DNA from: Jaminaea rosea
Taxonomy: Eukaryota > Basidiomycota > Exobasidiomycetes > Microstromatales
DNA: 64,000 bases
Direction of reading: 5' to 3'
Assembly: GCF_003144245.1 (NCBI RefSeq)
Contig: NW_020289975.1
Span: forward strand, 620,001 to 684,000
The translations under genes were made by a program, and so were the position numbers. The notes beneath the pieces were generated by a model that saw only the letters and a list, made by a program, of their open reading frames with translations, ran no database searches and was not told where the DNA came from. Positions within the stretch are counted from its first letter, which is position 1. Each line of letters starts with the position of its first letter. Below, one piece after another: positions 22,925-33,886 of this stretch.

Positions 22925-23890
22925 TTAGCGACGAGCACCGACGACGTGACGGCGGCCCGCACGTCCCATGTCGACGTTGGGGGCAGCGACGGCAGTGACC
23001 TGAACGGGGATCGAGTCGAAGCCGAGGCCACGGAGCATCTCCTTGGTCTCGACGTCGACCTCGAGGGGAGCGACCGAGGGGTCCAGGGCAGAGACCTCGG
23101 GGACGTATTGGTCCTGCGATTGAGAAGCGGAGGTGATGGGAATGGGAGCGAGAGGAGGGAAGAAAGAGTCAACATAGGTGAAGGGGGATCCATCGTAATC
23201 TCTCCCATCTTGTAACGCACCTTGCGCTCACGCTCCTCCTCCTGGAGCTTGAAGGAGATACCGCGAACGGGTCCCTTCTGAATACGCTTCATCAAGTGGG
23301 TGGTGAAGCCGGCAATCTTGTTGCGCAGACGCTTCGAGGGGATGATGGCGACCTCGTCAATGACCTTCTTGTTGGTGTGGAAGTCGACAGCGTTGAGGCG
23401 AGGGTAGTACTTCTCGATGAGAACGCGGGCAGCGCGCTTCGTCGTCTTGGTGCGAACTCGTCCCTGTGAGGCAGAAGCGTGGGAGGGAAGGGGGAGGTGA
23501 GTACGCCATTCATCACCCATGAGGAGCACGGCGTGCTGTCTGGTGAGAAGTCTCTGCTACGAGATGATGACAGGGCGGCACGGTCGGCCAGCCCTGATGC
23601 TGCCTCTATGCCTGTTTTGCCGATCCTCCTTTCAACCTCCCATCTTTCCCAGTCTTCTCGCCAGCATCACGCTTTTCTACGCCAGTCGACTGCCAAATAA
23701 TTCTCGACTTGGCATGCCCACGCCCTGCCCATATGCCTGCGATCGACGTCCATCGTCCGAATCATCACGAGGAATGCCCATCCCATCTCTTTCGCTGCTT
23801 GCCCTCCCCTGGCAGCATTTTACTCGTAGCAGAGACTCCATTGACAGCACGCCTGTCTTCTGAATCGCATCTCGTCTGGATGCGCACCAT
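22925..23890 (-). CDS. RPS17: 40S ribosomal protein eS17
   Basis: Cytosolic small-subunit ribosomal protein. CDS is complement(22925..23113, 23221..23463, 23888..23890), 144 aa. The first coding exon is the ATG alone. The family always begins MGRVRTKT; exon 2 begins exactly with GGACGAG (GRVRTKT) after a CACAG acceptor, and the only upstream ATG followed directly by GT is at 23890. That gives a 424-nt first intron with a GTGCGC donor. The leader before the ATG is pyrimidine-rich, as is usual for ribosomal protein mRNAs. Core sequence is [40 protein letters not shown] and [17 protein letters not shown]. Intron 2 is 107 nt with a GTGCGT donor. An in-frame ATG at 23520 would give a longer N-terminus through intron sequence and is unlikely. 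Confidence 0.9.
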
Positions 23891-24389
23891 GATGAAGAGT
23901 GTGTGAGGAGGAAGAAGATGGGGTGTCGGTGGTGGTGATGAGCAAGAAGCGTTGACTCTGGACGGGGCTTGACTTCGAGTTCTCGAGCCTCGAGCCTCGA
24001 GCCCTGAGCCACGAGCCGCCGCCGCCGCCGCCCAGCTGCCGTCGAGTCCGCCCTGCTACGACTGGCAGCTGGTTTGACTGGCCGGACCCGTCGGCCGAGC
24101 TTGCGGCGCGCACTCGACTGTGGGCCTTGAACCTCAAACGACGAACGGGGCGGGGGACCATTCTCGCGTGGCTCGACTCGCCGAGGCCGCGAAGATCATT
24201 GGTTGGCTGTTGCCGTCCCGTCCTCAACTTCTCCTCGTTACCACTATCGACCTCCTCGACCCCTTCATCACCCGTGCGTGTCCGACGATGAGCGACCCAA
24301 CATAGCGACAAGCTGGAGCAGAACAGCGATGGGCTGACCCTATTCGCTGTACCTGCCTGGCTCTTTCTTTCCCGCAGACTTGATTCAAC
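23891..24389. promoter_or_regulatory. Bidirectional promoter region of ribosomal protein genes eS17 and uS8
   Basis: The two start codons are 499 bp apart, head to head. The region contains a short CTCGAGC tandem tract running into a GCC repeat (about 23982..24034). A probable 5'-UTR intron of uS8 runs from a GTGCGT donor near 24274 to the CCCGCAG acceptor ending at 24377, just 12 bases before the uS8 ATG. Shared architecture could coordinate expression, but this is an inference. Confidence 0.5.
23982..24034. repeat. Tandem CTCGAGC repeats followed by a GCC repeat
   Basis: Three 7-bp CTCGAGC units, then two degenerate units and a run of GCC triplets. It lies within the promoter shared by eS17 and uS8. 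Confidence 0.6.
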
Positions 24390-25256
24390 ATGGTCCGCAT
24401 CTCTGTCCTCGTGAGTATTTGCGATCCCAGCTGCGACTTTCAGGGCTTCCGAGCGATGCGATGCTTACTCTAGTCTTTCCTGCTCTCGCATCCAGAACGA
24501 CTGCCTCCAGTCGATTGTCAACGCCGAGCGCAAGGGCAAGCGTCAGGTTCTCGTCCGCCCTTCGTCCAAGGTCGTCGTCAAGTTCCTTAGCACCATGCAG
24601 AAGCACGGTTAGTATCTCAGCGCTCTCCCGTCACTCCCAGTTCTACCTACTTGCCCATTCTCCGAAGACTCGGGCTTATAACTAGTGGACATTGGATCAT
24701 CGCTCCCACCGATGCCCACCTTTAAGGGTCCGAGAGATGAAACCCAACAGAGCGGTCACAGAGGCTTCGTGTTTCTGCGGCCCATCTGCCGCATCTGCTA
24801 AGGACATGTCTGCGATGCTATTTGCTCGCCATTGTCAGACATTCAAGCGGATGTCGGACATACGCCGCAAGGCGGTCTCGGTAGAAGAGAGAGGGGCATG
24901 CAGAGAGAGGCGAGGCTTGATTGAGAAAGACTCGTCACCATGTCCTTCCGTTCGAGCATCACACTTACACCTCTTCTGACCCCGCGCTCCCACCAGGTTA
25001 CATCGGCGAGTTCGAGATCATCGACGACCACCGTTCGGGCAAGATCGTCATCCAGCTCCTCGGCCGTGTCAACAAGTGCGGCTGCATCTCGCCCCGCTAC
25101 AACGTGCCCCTGGGCAAGATCGAGCAGATCATCGCTCAGCTCCTCCCCGCCCGTTCGTTCGGTTACGTCGTCCTCACCACCTCGGCTGGTATCATGGACC
25201 ACGAGGAGGCACGCAGGAAGCACACCGGTGGAAAGATTCTGGGCTTCTTCTACTAA
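24390..25256 (+). CDS. RPS22: 40S ribosomal protein uS8 (S22/S15a)
   Basis: Cytosolic small-subunit ribosomal protein that binds the central domain of 18S rRNA. CDS is join(24390..24410, 24496..24607, 24997..25256), 130 aa, exactly the family length. Exon 1 encodes MVRISVL, exon 2 starts [20 protein letters not shown], and exon 3 starts in [18 protein letters not shown]. The C-terminus [20 protein letters not shown] followed by LGFFY is fully conserved. Introns are 85 nt (GTGAGT) and 389 nt (GTTAGT). The long second intron is unusual for this locus; ribosomal protein introns often host snoRNAs, but I could not find a convincing C/D pair in it. Confidence 0.96.
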
Positions 25257-25554
25257 GCGTCTGAGAGCGCGAGAGTAGGTAAGAAGGCGGAGTAGAGGAT
25301 GAGGTGCGCAAGTGCGCCCTCTTTGTATTTCTTTAGCATCATCAGCGCCGTCGCCGCCTCCTTGAGTGAGGTTGGCGTCGAGCTGCTCTGAAAATGTCAT
25401 ACCGTCATGTCGCATGCGTTGCGGCTGAGGTTCATCGACTCTCATTGTCTTTCGCGAAGTGCCGCGTGCGAGCCTGAACAGGAGCAAGCGTCTATGCATT
25501 AACAGAGCGCGTGTACGTACGTCTACGATATCCAGCCCGACTCTCTGCGAAAAC

Positions 25555-27050
25555 CTACCACCCCCTCCTATCAGCCAGCTGCTCTAAACGACTATACAGC
25601 AGGAAGATGATAGCGCTGCTAGGCCCTGAGCGCAAGCAAGTAACTCCACAGCCCGCGTACAGCCCTCGGATACCCCTCGTAGCCCAGATACGCTGGAACG
25701 TCGTCAAGAAGCCGGAAGGGGCCACCTTGGCATTCCCGCTGCCCGCAGCAAGTTCCGCCTCGGTCTGCATTGTGCTCTTGACCACGTCCGCAGGGAAGAG
25801 GACGACATTGTAGCTAACGCCGGCAGCGGCCCCTGCTACCACCAGTTCGAGGGAGGAGAGGTCCGCCTTCGTCACCTTGTTTCCCCCTGCGACGACCTGC
25901 TGCTGCTGCTGCCGCCTCGCTACGAAGGAGCGACAAGCCCCCTCGAAGGCGAGGAACCAGGCTACTCCTCCCCCCGTCTCTCGAAGTAGAGTTCCCGTCT
26001 GGCCGAGCCAAAGACCGCGGATGCCGTTCTCTTGGATGGTCTGGCGAAGCAGCGCTACGGGACCGGGCAGGGAGCGTCGCGCTGCATTGAGGGCTTCGAC
26101 TGTGACGGTTGAGCCTGCGGTAGACCCTGAAGCGACCTCCTTTGCCAGCAGCTGAGCCTCTGCTCCGATCATCTGTACTTGCATGCGACACTTGATGAGC
26201 TCTACCGGTGTGAGGACGAGGGAGGTAGCTGCTCCTGCGCCTGCGGCTGCGATTGCTAGTTGGGACATTGGCAAAGCCGACTCCTCCTCCCCACCTTGAT
26301 CCCCAGTCTCTCCTCCTGACACCTCCCCATTGAACCGTCTGAGCTGGCCCTGAATCGCGTTATACGTAAAGAAGAGCGTCGCGTTCTCCATGGTCGCCCC
26401 GAGGATGGGCATCGAGAGGCCGCGAAACAGCCCTAGGAAGCCCTCCTTGCGAATCGTGCTACGGAAGGCGTCTAGTGCACCGTTGTAGAGGGTACCACGG
26501 GGTTGTTGATTGGAGCCGGGAGGAGGTGTGGTGAATGGCTGTGTTTGAAGACGGACTTTGATGAGGTCACTGCGGCATCATTGGGAGGGAACGGGTGAGC
26601 GCGAGGAGAAGGAGGAGGAGTGAGAGGAGTTGAGGACGCGAATGCGGCAATTCCGACCGCTTCTCCCATCAACATAACTTTCAACACTCACAAGGGATGC
26701 TCAAAGACCTTTGCAACCATGCCAGCCACGCTGCCGAAAAGCACATCCTTGACAGCCCTGCTCATCCTCTTGCGAGGGGCCGTTGGAGCCCCGGCGGTTG
26801 TTTGCGGCGGCTCGACAACGGAGAAGGCTGAGATGCCGGCCAGGGGACCGGAAAAGGTCGTGTGTCGGTGGAGAGAGGGTGATGGTGATGGCGGAGAGGA
26901 ATTTAATGGGGGTGATGAATGAGAAGGAGCATCGAAGGCGGGGAGCGCATACAAGGAGGGCTGTGCAGCAACTTTTGACGGTAGCGTCGCACGGCTCGAT
27001 GACGAGGCCCCCAGCCGTGATGGCTGGCGCTTATAATCTGCGCAGTCCAT
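25555..27050 (-). CDS. ORT1: Mitochondrial ornithine carrier
   Basis: Inner-membrane carrier that exchanges ornithine (made in the matrix for arginine synthesis) with the cytosol. CDS is complement(25555..26569, 26692..27050), 457 aa, with a 122-nt intron. Three mitochondrial carrier repeats carry the signatures PFDLIKVRLQ (from residue 119), TPVELIKCRMQ and FPADVVKSTMQ. The third repeat is slightly degenerate. Close ORT1-like features are GSVAGMVAKVFEHPFDLIKV and FFTYNAIQGQL, plus the LRETGGGVAWFLAFEG segment. It is longer than the usual ~300 aa because of an N-terminal extension of about 95 Ser/Pro-rich residues and a linker of about 25 residues after the first repeat. The ornithine assignment comes from family resemblance and other basic amino-acid carriers are possible. 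Confidence 0.88.
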
Positions 27051-27369
27051 GCTGCTAGCTGGTGATGCGCTCTACCTCCTTGTCGCCCCAACGACGATGC
27101 GAAGAGCGGAACGAAGGGAAGAAGATCGTAAAGCGACGGCGACCCGACCCTTATCGTCTCCGATCAATCGCCTCGGTCTGGATCGGAGTTCGATTTTGGA
27201 GGGCGCACGGGGCAACACAGGAAGAAAGCAAGGCGACAACGCCTCACCGGGCAAAAATGAGGATCGTGTGACATTGAAATGAGCACTGTTCATTGTTCAC
27301 ATGACAATACATGAAAAGGGCATTGACATCGTCCTGTCTCCGTGCCCTCCCTTCAGCCCTGCCACTCGT
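27051..27369. other. Intergenic region, prolyl-tRNA synthetase to ornithine carrier
   Basis: A 319-bp tandem gap between minus-strand genes. It contains the ornithine-carrier promoter. No element was recognised. Confidence 0.4.
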
Positions 27370-29988
27370 CTAGTAGGATCGGCCGAACATCGTCCACCTC
27401 TTTGCTTCGTTCTGGCACTGCGGGCACTTCAGGCCCTCAATGGGCCCAAATTGCTCCTGATCAAAGGGAATGCACAGCGACTTGGCACCCATGGAAGGGG
27501 CACGAGAGTCTTCGTCTTGGCCCTCTTCCGACGAACGCGCAGAGCGCTCCTTGATGGCGTCTTCGCACGTCTCCATCTCGCACCATGGGATGATGACGTG
27601 GTTCTTGCCGTTGAGCTCGCGGGTGAAGTTGGACCTGCGAGTGAGGACAGAATGAGGTCAGTAGATGTTCGAGAGGCCGTTTTGAGAGAGAAAGCCGCGC
27701 CTACGCACCACTCGGTAACCTTCTTCCTCCTCGCGGTGTACTCGGTATTGGCGCGCTCGTACATGTCGTCGTGAATCTTGTTGAGCAGCTGGGGCACGTG
27801 GGAGACCATCTCGCTCGCAGCGATTGAAGCCTTGACCCCGTTGTCTCGTCTTACGAGAAGGCGCGAGTCCCTGTAGCATGAGGAAAGAGCGAGATTGTCA
27901 GTCGTCGTTGCCAGTCACAGCTCTCTTGGCGTTCGGGCGCCACTCACTTCTCCAGGTCCTTAGGGCCAATCTCCATCCTGATCGGGACACCCCTCATCTC
28001 CCAGTCGTTGAACTTCCACCCAGGACTGTACACATCCCTCAGATCCGCCTTTGCCCTTACGCCAACAGCGAGCAAGTCTTGCTCCGCCTTCGCACAAGCA
28101 TCTTCAATCGCCTTCCTGCCCTCAGGCGTAGTCTTGACACCGATACCGCACGGGATGATCACGACCTGCACTTGCGACACTCTGGGAGGCATCACCAAGC
28201 CCTTGTCGTCGCCGTGTACCATGACCATGACTCCGATGGTGCGGGTGGACAGACCCCACGAGTTCTGCCAGACGTGCAGACGACCTTGCGGCGTGCCACG
28301 TACGTCGGCTGAGGCATTGGGATCTTCTACTGAGATGTTGAACATCTTGGAGAAATTCTGGCCCAGGCAGTGAGACGTGCCTCCTTGAATCCCGCGACCA
28401 GTCGTGGGGACAAAGCCCTCGACAGTCGTGGTGTAGAAACCGCCTGCAAATTTCTCCTTTTCTGACTTGACACCGGGCACGACGGGGACGGCAAGCAGGT
28501 CTGTGTAGACTCGTCGGTAGAGGTCGAGAATCTGCTTGACTTCCTTGTCCGCCTCTTGGAGGCTGATGTGCGCCGTGTGACCTTCTTGCCAGAGGAACTC
28601 GCGAGTGCGCAGGAAGGGCTGGGGGTGCTTGAACTCCCAGCGGACTACAGAGTTCCACTGGTTGAGCTTGAGGGGGAGATCACGGTGTGACTGGATCCAC
28701 TTGGCGTAGTAGGGGTACATGACCGTTTCAGACGTCGGACGGATGGCGACAGGCTTGTCGCTGGGCAGTGAGAGGTAGAACAATGCTTGGTTAGTCGGTG
28801 GCAGAGAAATGCTTCCGTAGCCGCCAAACTTACAGGTCGCTCTGGCCGGCACGGGTGACCCAAGCCACTTCAGGCGCAAAGCCCTCAATGTGGTCCTTTT
28901 CCCTCTCGAGGACGTCCGAGGAGACGAACATGGGGAAGTAGCAGTTGGATACGCCAAGCTTCTTGATCTCACCATCGAAGAAGGCTGTGGGACCGAGGCA
29001 GAGGAAAGGTGGTCAGATTTGTACAGTGGACAGCCCTTCCTCGCAGAAACGCACATTGGATGCTTTCCCAGACGGTGTAGCTCCACGGCTTGAGAATGTA
29101 GCACCCGCTGACGTCGTAGTAATCGAGCATGTCGCCCTGCGTGCGAGAAGAGACGTGAGCTCTCCGAGCGTGTTTGCCTGGCTAACCTCCTCTGTCTACT
29201 CACCTTCCTCAATACCTGCTGATACCACTCCGAGAAGTCGCCTGCCTTCCTGACCGTAATTCCGACCAAGGCCGCATCATCAATGACCGCAGCCGACTTG
29301 GACAGCTTGGCCCCACGTGCAGGCGCTGCTGCCTTATCTGCCTTAGCTGCTCCTCCTGCCGCCGCCGCACTCGCCGGAGGAGCAGGCGCTTTGTTCTTGA
29401 GCTCGACAAAGTCAATCGTCTTCTGCTCAACCTTGAGGTGGTCGATGTACTTTGTGAACTCTGATGCGGGGATGGAGGAGGACTCTGTGCTCGAGGACGA
29501 GTGGAACGCGAGCCTTGAGCCGGCCGGGGCTAGGGTGATGGCCGAGTCGATTACGAGGAAGATGGGGTGCGAGCCGCCAGGAGCATTCTGTGCTGACAGG
29601 GTAAGAGGGGAAGCTGATAACGAGCGGTGAGGCAGAGGTCAATGACGACCATTTTTGAAGCGCATACAGGCTGGTACCGCTGCTCACCAGTCTCTTTGTC
29701 TGCGCCAAACCAGTCCTTCCAGATATCGTCGGCTGCCGCCCTCATCTCCTTGATGCCGATCTCCTTTGCAAGGACATTGGCTGAGCCAACGTCTGTCGAC
29801 TCGAGCGCGACGACAACGACGGGCTTGACCGGAGCAGACTTGCCAGCCTTTGGCTTGAAGACGAGCGTCTTGGTGGGCAGAATGCCCTCGGGAAGCTGCG
29901 AAGCCCAAGGGGCATCAGCTGAGGGGGCAGCGTGGGAATGCTTGGAGACGTCGAGATTCGACATTGCCGATGACAGGGAGTCGGTCAT
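27370..29988 (-). CDS. prs1: Prolyl-tRNA synthetase, cytosolic
   Basis: Charges tRNA-Pro with proline. CDS is complement(27370..27634, 27709..27870, 27948..28760, 28834..28984, 29055..29136, 29204..29592, 29688..29988), 720 aa in seven exons. All six introns (67-95 nt) preserve frame. The N-terminal ~170 residues look like the YbaK/INS-type editing-like domain found in fungal ProRS. The class II core shows [20 protein letters not shown] (motif 1 region), then [19 protein letters not shown] and [20 protein letters not shown] (motif 2). The anticodon-binding part has [10 protein letters not shown]. The C-terminal zinc-binding-like domain ends [21 protein letters not shown], typical of the archaeal/eukaryotic form. 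Start chosen at the first ATG (29988). Divergent from SRP19, with 261 bp between starts. Confidence 0.95.
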
Positions 29989-30249
29989 GGCCGAGAGTTG
30001 GGGAGAAGAGAGGATCAATGAGAAGCAAAGGAAAGCGAGGACCGATTCTTGTCCTTGGCTTGTCGGACGAGCAACAAAAGCGCTTCGACTGGCGGAGTCA
30101 GTCAAAGAGGGACGGAGACAGAGGCACTCGACCGCGCCTCTCTGTCCGCCGCTCGGTCCAGGTCCAGGTCCAGGCTGGAGACGACGAGCGCGGCGCTGTC
30201 GACTGCTCTCTCTCTCTGTGACCATCACTACTTGCACAGCAACATCAAG

Positions 30250-31525
30250 ATGCCGCCCAAAGCAGCCATCGTTGATGACTTCGATGATGACACAGATGTG
30301 AGTACGCGTGCGATACATCACCCACTGACATTACCGCTCATCACGTCGTCGCCCCTTCTCTCCCTTACAGTTCGCCCTCCCCACTCCACCGCCCTCAACC
30401 GGAGGAGCAGGAGCAGCAGGAGGCCCACAGATGCCCGCAGGCATGCCTCAAATGAGCCCCGAGCAGATGCAAGCATTCCAACAGATGATGATGGGCGGTA
30501 ACAATGGCGGCGCAGGCAGCAGCATGGGCGGCGCCTCTGCCCCACGCGGCACGAGCAATGCTCCACCAGAGTCGAAGCGCTGGATCACCCTCTACCCCAT
30601 CTACTTCGACGCAAAACGCAGTCACAAGGCAGGTGAACGTCGTGTCCCCTGGTCTCTCTCCAGTCTTGCTCCCCAGTCGATCCACATCGCTCGCGCCATT
30701 GAGCAGTTGCGCGGGCTGCGTTTCACCCACGAGCCTGGCAAGACGCACCCTCGTGATTGGGAGAACCCGGGAAGGGTCAAGGTGGAACTCTTCAAGGATG
30801 AAGAGGGCACGGAGGTAGTTGATCAGAAGCTCAGTAACAGGAAACAGCTCCTTCTGGCGGTAGCGCCGCTTGTGCAGCAAATTGCGGCCAAAGGGTCTGG
30901 GGGAGGAGCGGGGAAGCCGCCCACCGACGTGCCGAGAAGAGAGAAGGCCAAGAGGAAAGGGGAGAAGAAGCACGAGAAGAAAAAGGCAGCAGCAGCAGCA
31001 GCTGCTGCCGCAGCTGGTCAGGAGAACAAGACTGCCGCAACGAGCAGCAAGGGCAAGGCTACGGCAGGCAAGAAGCAGTCAGTCAATTCGTCCACCGCTG
31101 CTGCGCCTTCCACCTCTCAGCAACAGCACAAGCCCCGCCTCGGCCGTCGCCTCCCCTCAGCAGGCAGCTCAGCCCGCTCCTCACGCGTCTTCCGCGAAAA
31201 GGCCCTTCGTCCGCACCTTCCTCCCGCGCACGTCCGTCTGCCCCCACACTCGCCAGCAATGGCCGCCGATCTCCTCAACATGGACATGGGAGCCATGGCT
31301 GGCGCTGCGGGCGGTCTTCCTGGAGCTGGCGGAGGAGCAGGTGGAGCAGCGAACCCGATGGGAGCACTGGGGAGCATGATGGGCAACTTGGGCTTCGGAG
31401 GTGATGACGATGAGGATGACGATGCGAAGAAGAAGGAAGAGGAGGAGAAGCAGCAGAGGGGACAGGATCCATTCAGAGGAATGGGCAGGCGAGGCAGAAA
31501 GAGGGTCGTGCGTGTAGGGCGTTAA
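30250..31525 (+). CDS. SEC65: Signal recognition particle subunit SRP19/Sec65
   Basis: SRP19 binds SRP RNA and prepares it for SRP54, which targets secretory proteins to the ER. CDS is join(30250..30297, 30371..31525), 400 aa with one 73-nt intron. The SRP19 fold is WITLYPIYFDAKRSHKAGER, then a helix region, then KTHPRDWENPGRVKVELFKD and LSNRKQLLLAVAPLVQQI. Around it are low-complexity parts: a Met/Gly/Gln-rich N-terminus, a Lys/Ala stretch, and a C-terminal Gly- then Asp/Glu-rich tail. Yeast Sec65 is also longer than animal SRP19 (144 aa), but this one is longer still. The Arg/Ser/His-rich segment before the Gly-rich tail looks poorly conserved. Confidence 0.9.
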
Positions 31526-31830
31526 TGACGAAGAGCGGCCGCAGGCGAAGCTGGCCAGCCATGAAGGAGGAATCGAATCAAGTCTTTGCATTGAAGAGGA
31601 TCAGAAGCGGTCGGCGACGGCACTGTTTGTTTCGTCTCCTTTCGTCATCCGTGGGACCCCCGCATCCTGTCTGCGCAATAGATATGGCTGGCTGAGCTCG
31701 CAAAGGATGCACATCCGATCATTTCCTCCTCCAGCGGCCATCGATGATCCGCTACTACCTGCGCCGCTATCTTTCCCCATTCCAGCTCGCCTCGTGCTGC
31801 CCACCTCGTCCCCACACAAACTCTTCCCGC
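31526..31830. other. Convergent intergenic region, SEC65 / ERV29
   Basis: A 305-bp tail-to-tail gap. No feature was recognised. Confidence 0.4.
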
Positions 31831-32873
31831 TTAGGTGACCTTCTTCCTCTCGTCCATCGAGAATCCTCCCGGTCCCTGGTTGACCAGCAGCAGCAACCCG
31901 CCCACGATGCTCAGCGTCTGGAAGAAGTCGTACCTCAGGAAGTCCCTCGCCGGGTGACTAGGGTGCGTCGCCCAGAAATTGTTGACGAGGAGATTGAAGA
32001 CGGAGAGGAGCAAGACGAGGAAAGACGCAGACCAACGGGCCTTGAAGCCTACGGCGACCATGATGCAGGCCCCCAAGCCAAAGATGGAGACAAAGACGCG
32101 GAAGAGGGACCATTGGCCTTGGAGAATGAAGCCGAGGAAGAGAAAGATGAGGAGGACACGGCCTGCGAGCTGTAAGGGTGGGCGGAGGACGAAGCCAGTC
32201 AGATGCTGCGTGACCTCCAACTGCTTTCCACGCTCGCTTTGACTCACCTGGAAATAAATCCTCTTGTCCGTCTCACTGATGTTGGGCAGCCCAGCAAAGA
32301 TGTTCTTCTTCTTGCTCAACGAGTCACTCAGCACCATGAGCAGCCCACCAATGACAGAGAGGTTGCGCAAGAAGAAGTTGATATCGAAGATGAGGCCATA
32401 GCCGAATCCTTGGACGACGACGACGCCAAGGAGGGCACCTACTGAGATTTCGGGGTATTTGCGCATGATGACCGAGATGGAGGCGGCGATCATTACCTGC
32501 GCGAGTGGGAAAGGGGACCGTGTGGGTGTGAGCTGGTTTACCCCGTGCAGCGTTCGAGCGCTGCTCGACTCACCAGCACATTGATAATGAGAAACAAATG
32601 ACTGATACCCCAAGGGAAATGCCTATGACGCTGCAGATAGTACTTCTGGTCGCTCCACTGCGTCACGATGCGCAGTGCGTCCTCGAGAAAGGTGACGACG
32701 ATCAAGAAGCGTCCCAGGGCGGGGAGGTGAGGCTTGATAGGCTGCGTGTAGACATCGATGTAGTCTTCCACTTTCGACGAGATGGCTCGCACCTTATCCA
32801 GGGGCGTCTGTTCAGTGGGGTTCGAGGAGGCCTGGCCGCGCTGGCTGGCGTAAGGGGATTGGCCGTATGACAT
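31831..32873 (-). CDS. ERV29: ER cargo receptor Erv29/SURF4
   Basis: Multispanning membrane receptor that loads soluble cargo into COPII vesicles. CDS is complement(31831..32169, 32248..32496, 32574..32873), 295 aa. Introns are 78 and 77 nt with GTGAGT donors, phase 0. Family features are FLEDALRIVTQWSDQKYYLQ, then several hydrophobic helices (for example YPEISVGALLGVVVVQGFGY) and RYDFFQTLSIVGGLLLLVNQ near the end. The C-terminus is KKVT, a di-lysine (KKxx) signal for COPI-mediated return to the ER, consistent with a cycling receptor. The N-terminal 25 residues are polar and cytosolic. Confidence 0.95.
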
Positions 32874-33886
32874 GGCGAGGCTGAGGATGAGGGGGTGCTG
32901 CGAATCGGTTGGATGCTGAGGCCCGTTACGACGGGATCGGGATAGTAGAGTAGCGTACCGTCTACTCCTCTGTCGTCGTTGCCAATGTCGTCGCCTTCGT
33001 TCGTCGTAGGCTAAGGTAAAGAGTCAAGACGACGGGCGTTGTTTGCTTGCGAGATGAAGGATGGATCGATGATTCCGTCGTTGGTCGCAGCTGAGTGCGT
33101 TGTGCTGCCCCGTGCTCTGTTGTGTGCCCTTGCTTGCTTGCTTGCTTGCTTTGCAGAGAGAAGGCGCGGAGCGGACGAGGGTGAGCGTGTGCGGGCGGGA
33201 GGGCGGGAGCTGAACGGGAGCAGAGTGGCCTGCCTGCCTACGTGTCGAAGCGTGCCTCGCAGCGCAGTCAGAGGGAAACAGAGTTGGATCCGCGAGGCTG
33301 CTTGCTGCTACCGCGACGATGGCTTCGCAGCGATGAAGGGGGAGATTGAGGACGACAAGAAGGACCAGGAAAAGCGGTAGCGCTGTGGCCTTTGTCAAGC
33401 GCTCTCATCGGCACAGGCTATTTGTATCTTTTCCTCTCGCCGTGACCTTCTGCCAAACCAGCGCCAGGTCGAGTGGTTCCGCGATGCTTGCCTGCCTCCA
33501 TTTCTTCTCGCTGCCCGCTCCACGCCAACGCCCCGCCCGCTCCGACGCCATCTTGCATTCGGACCTCGAGGCAGGCTCAAAGGGCGTCAGACAGCGGGTG
33601 TGCGCATCAAGGCTGGTTCAACACACTGATGTCTCTATGCTTGTTGCTTGTTGCGAGAATGTAAACAATGAAGAGAGGAGGACGACGTCAACATCGACAG
33701 CGATGCCCCGATTGATGTCCAGCTCAAGACGTGCCTGGTCGGCTGACAGGCAGAGGCTATCGATGCAATTGGGAGCTGATTGTGATTTGAACGATAATAG
33801 AATGTAGTGCAAGTCCAGCATAAGCAGAAGCACAGAGAGTCATTGTAGTATAGATGCTGCTATCGAACCTCGCCGTCCACGTCGCT
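32874..33886. other. Intergenic region upstream of ERV29 and downstream of Tudor-SN
   Basis: A gap of about 1 kb. Frames open on both strands (33024..33398 region) are mutual shadows without protein-like features. It contains a TTGC tetranucleotide microsatellite at about 33130..33154. It must include the ERV29 promoter and the Tudor-SN 3' UTR. Confidence 0.45.
33130..33154. repeat. (TTGC)n microsatellite
   Basis: Five or more tandem TTGC units in the ERV29 upstream region. Likely polymorphic in length. Confidence 0.7.

Noticed and set aside
23461-23520. Longer eS17 N-terminus starting at the in-frame ATG at 23520 ([13 protein letters not shown])
   Set aside because: eS17 proteins start MGRVRTKT, and the CACAG acceptor directly before GGACGAG marks this stretch as intron.
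23476-23887. Intronic C/D snoRNA in eS17
   Set aside because: Two C-box-like GTGATGA matches occur but no D box at the proper distance was seen.
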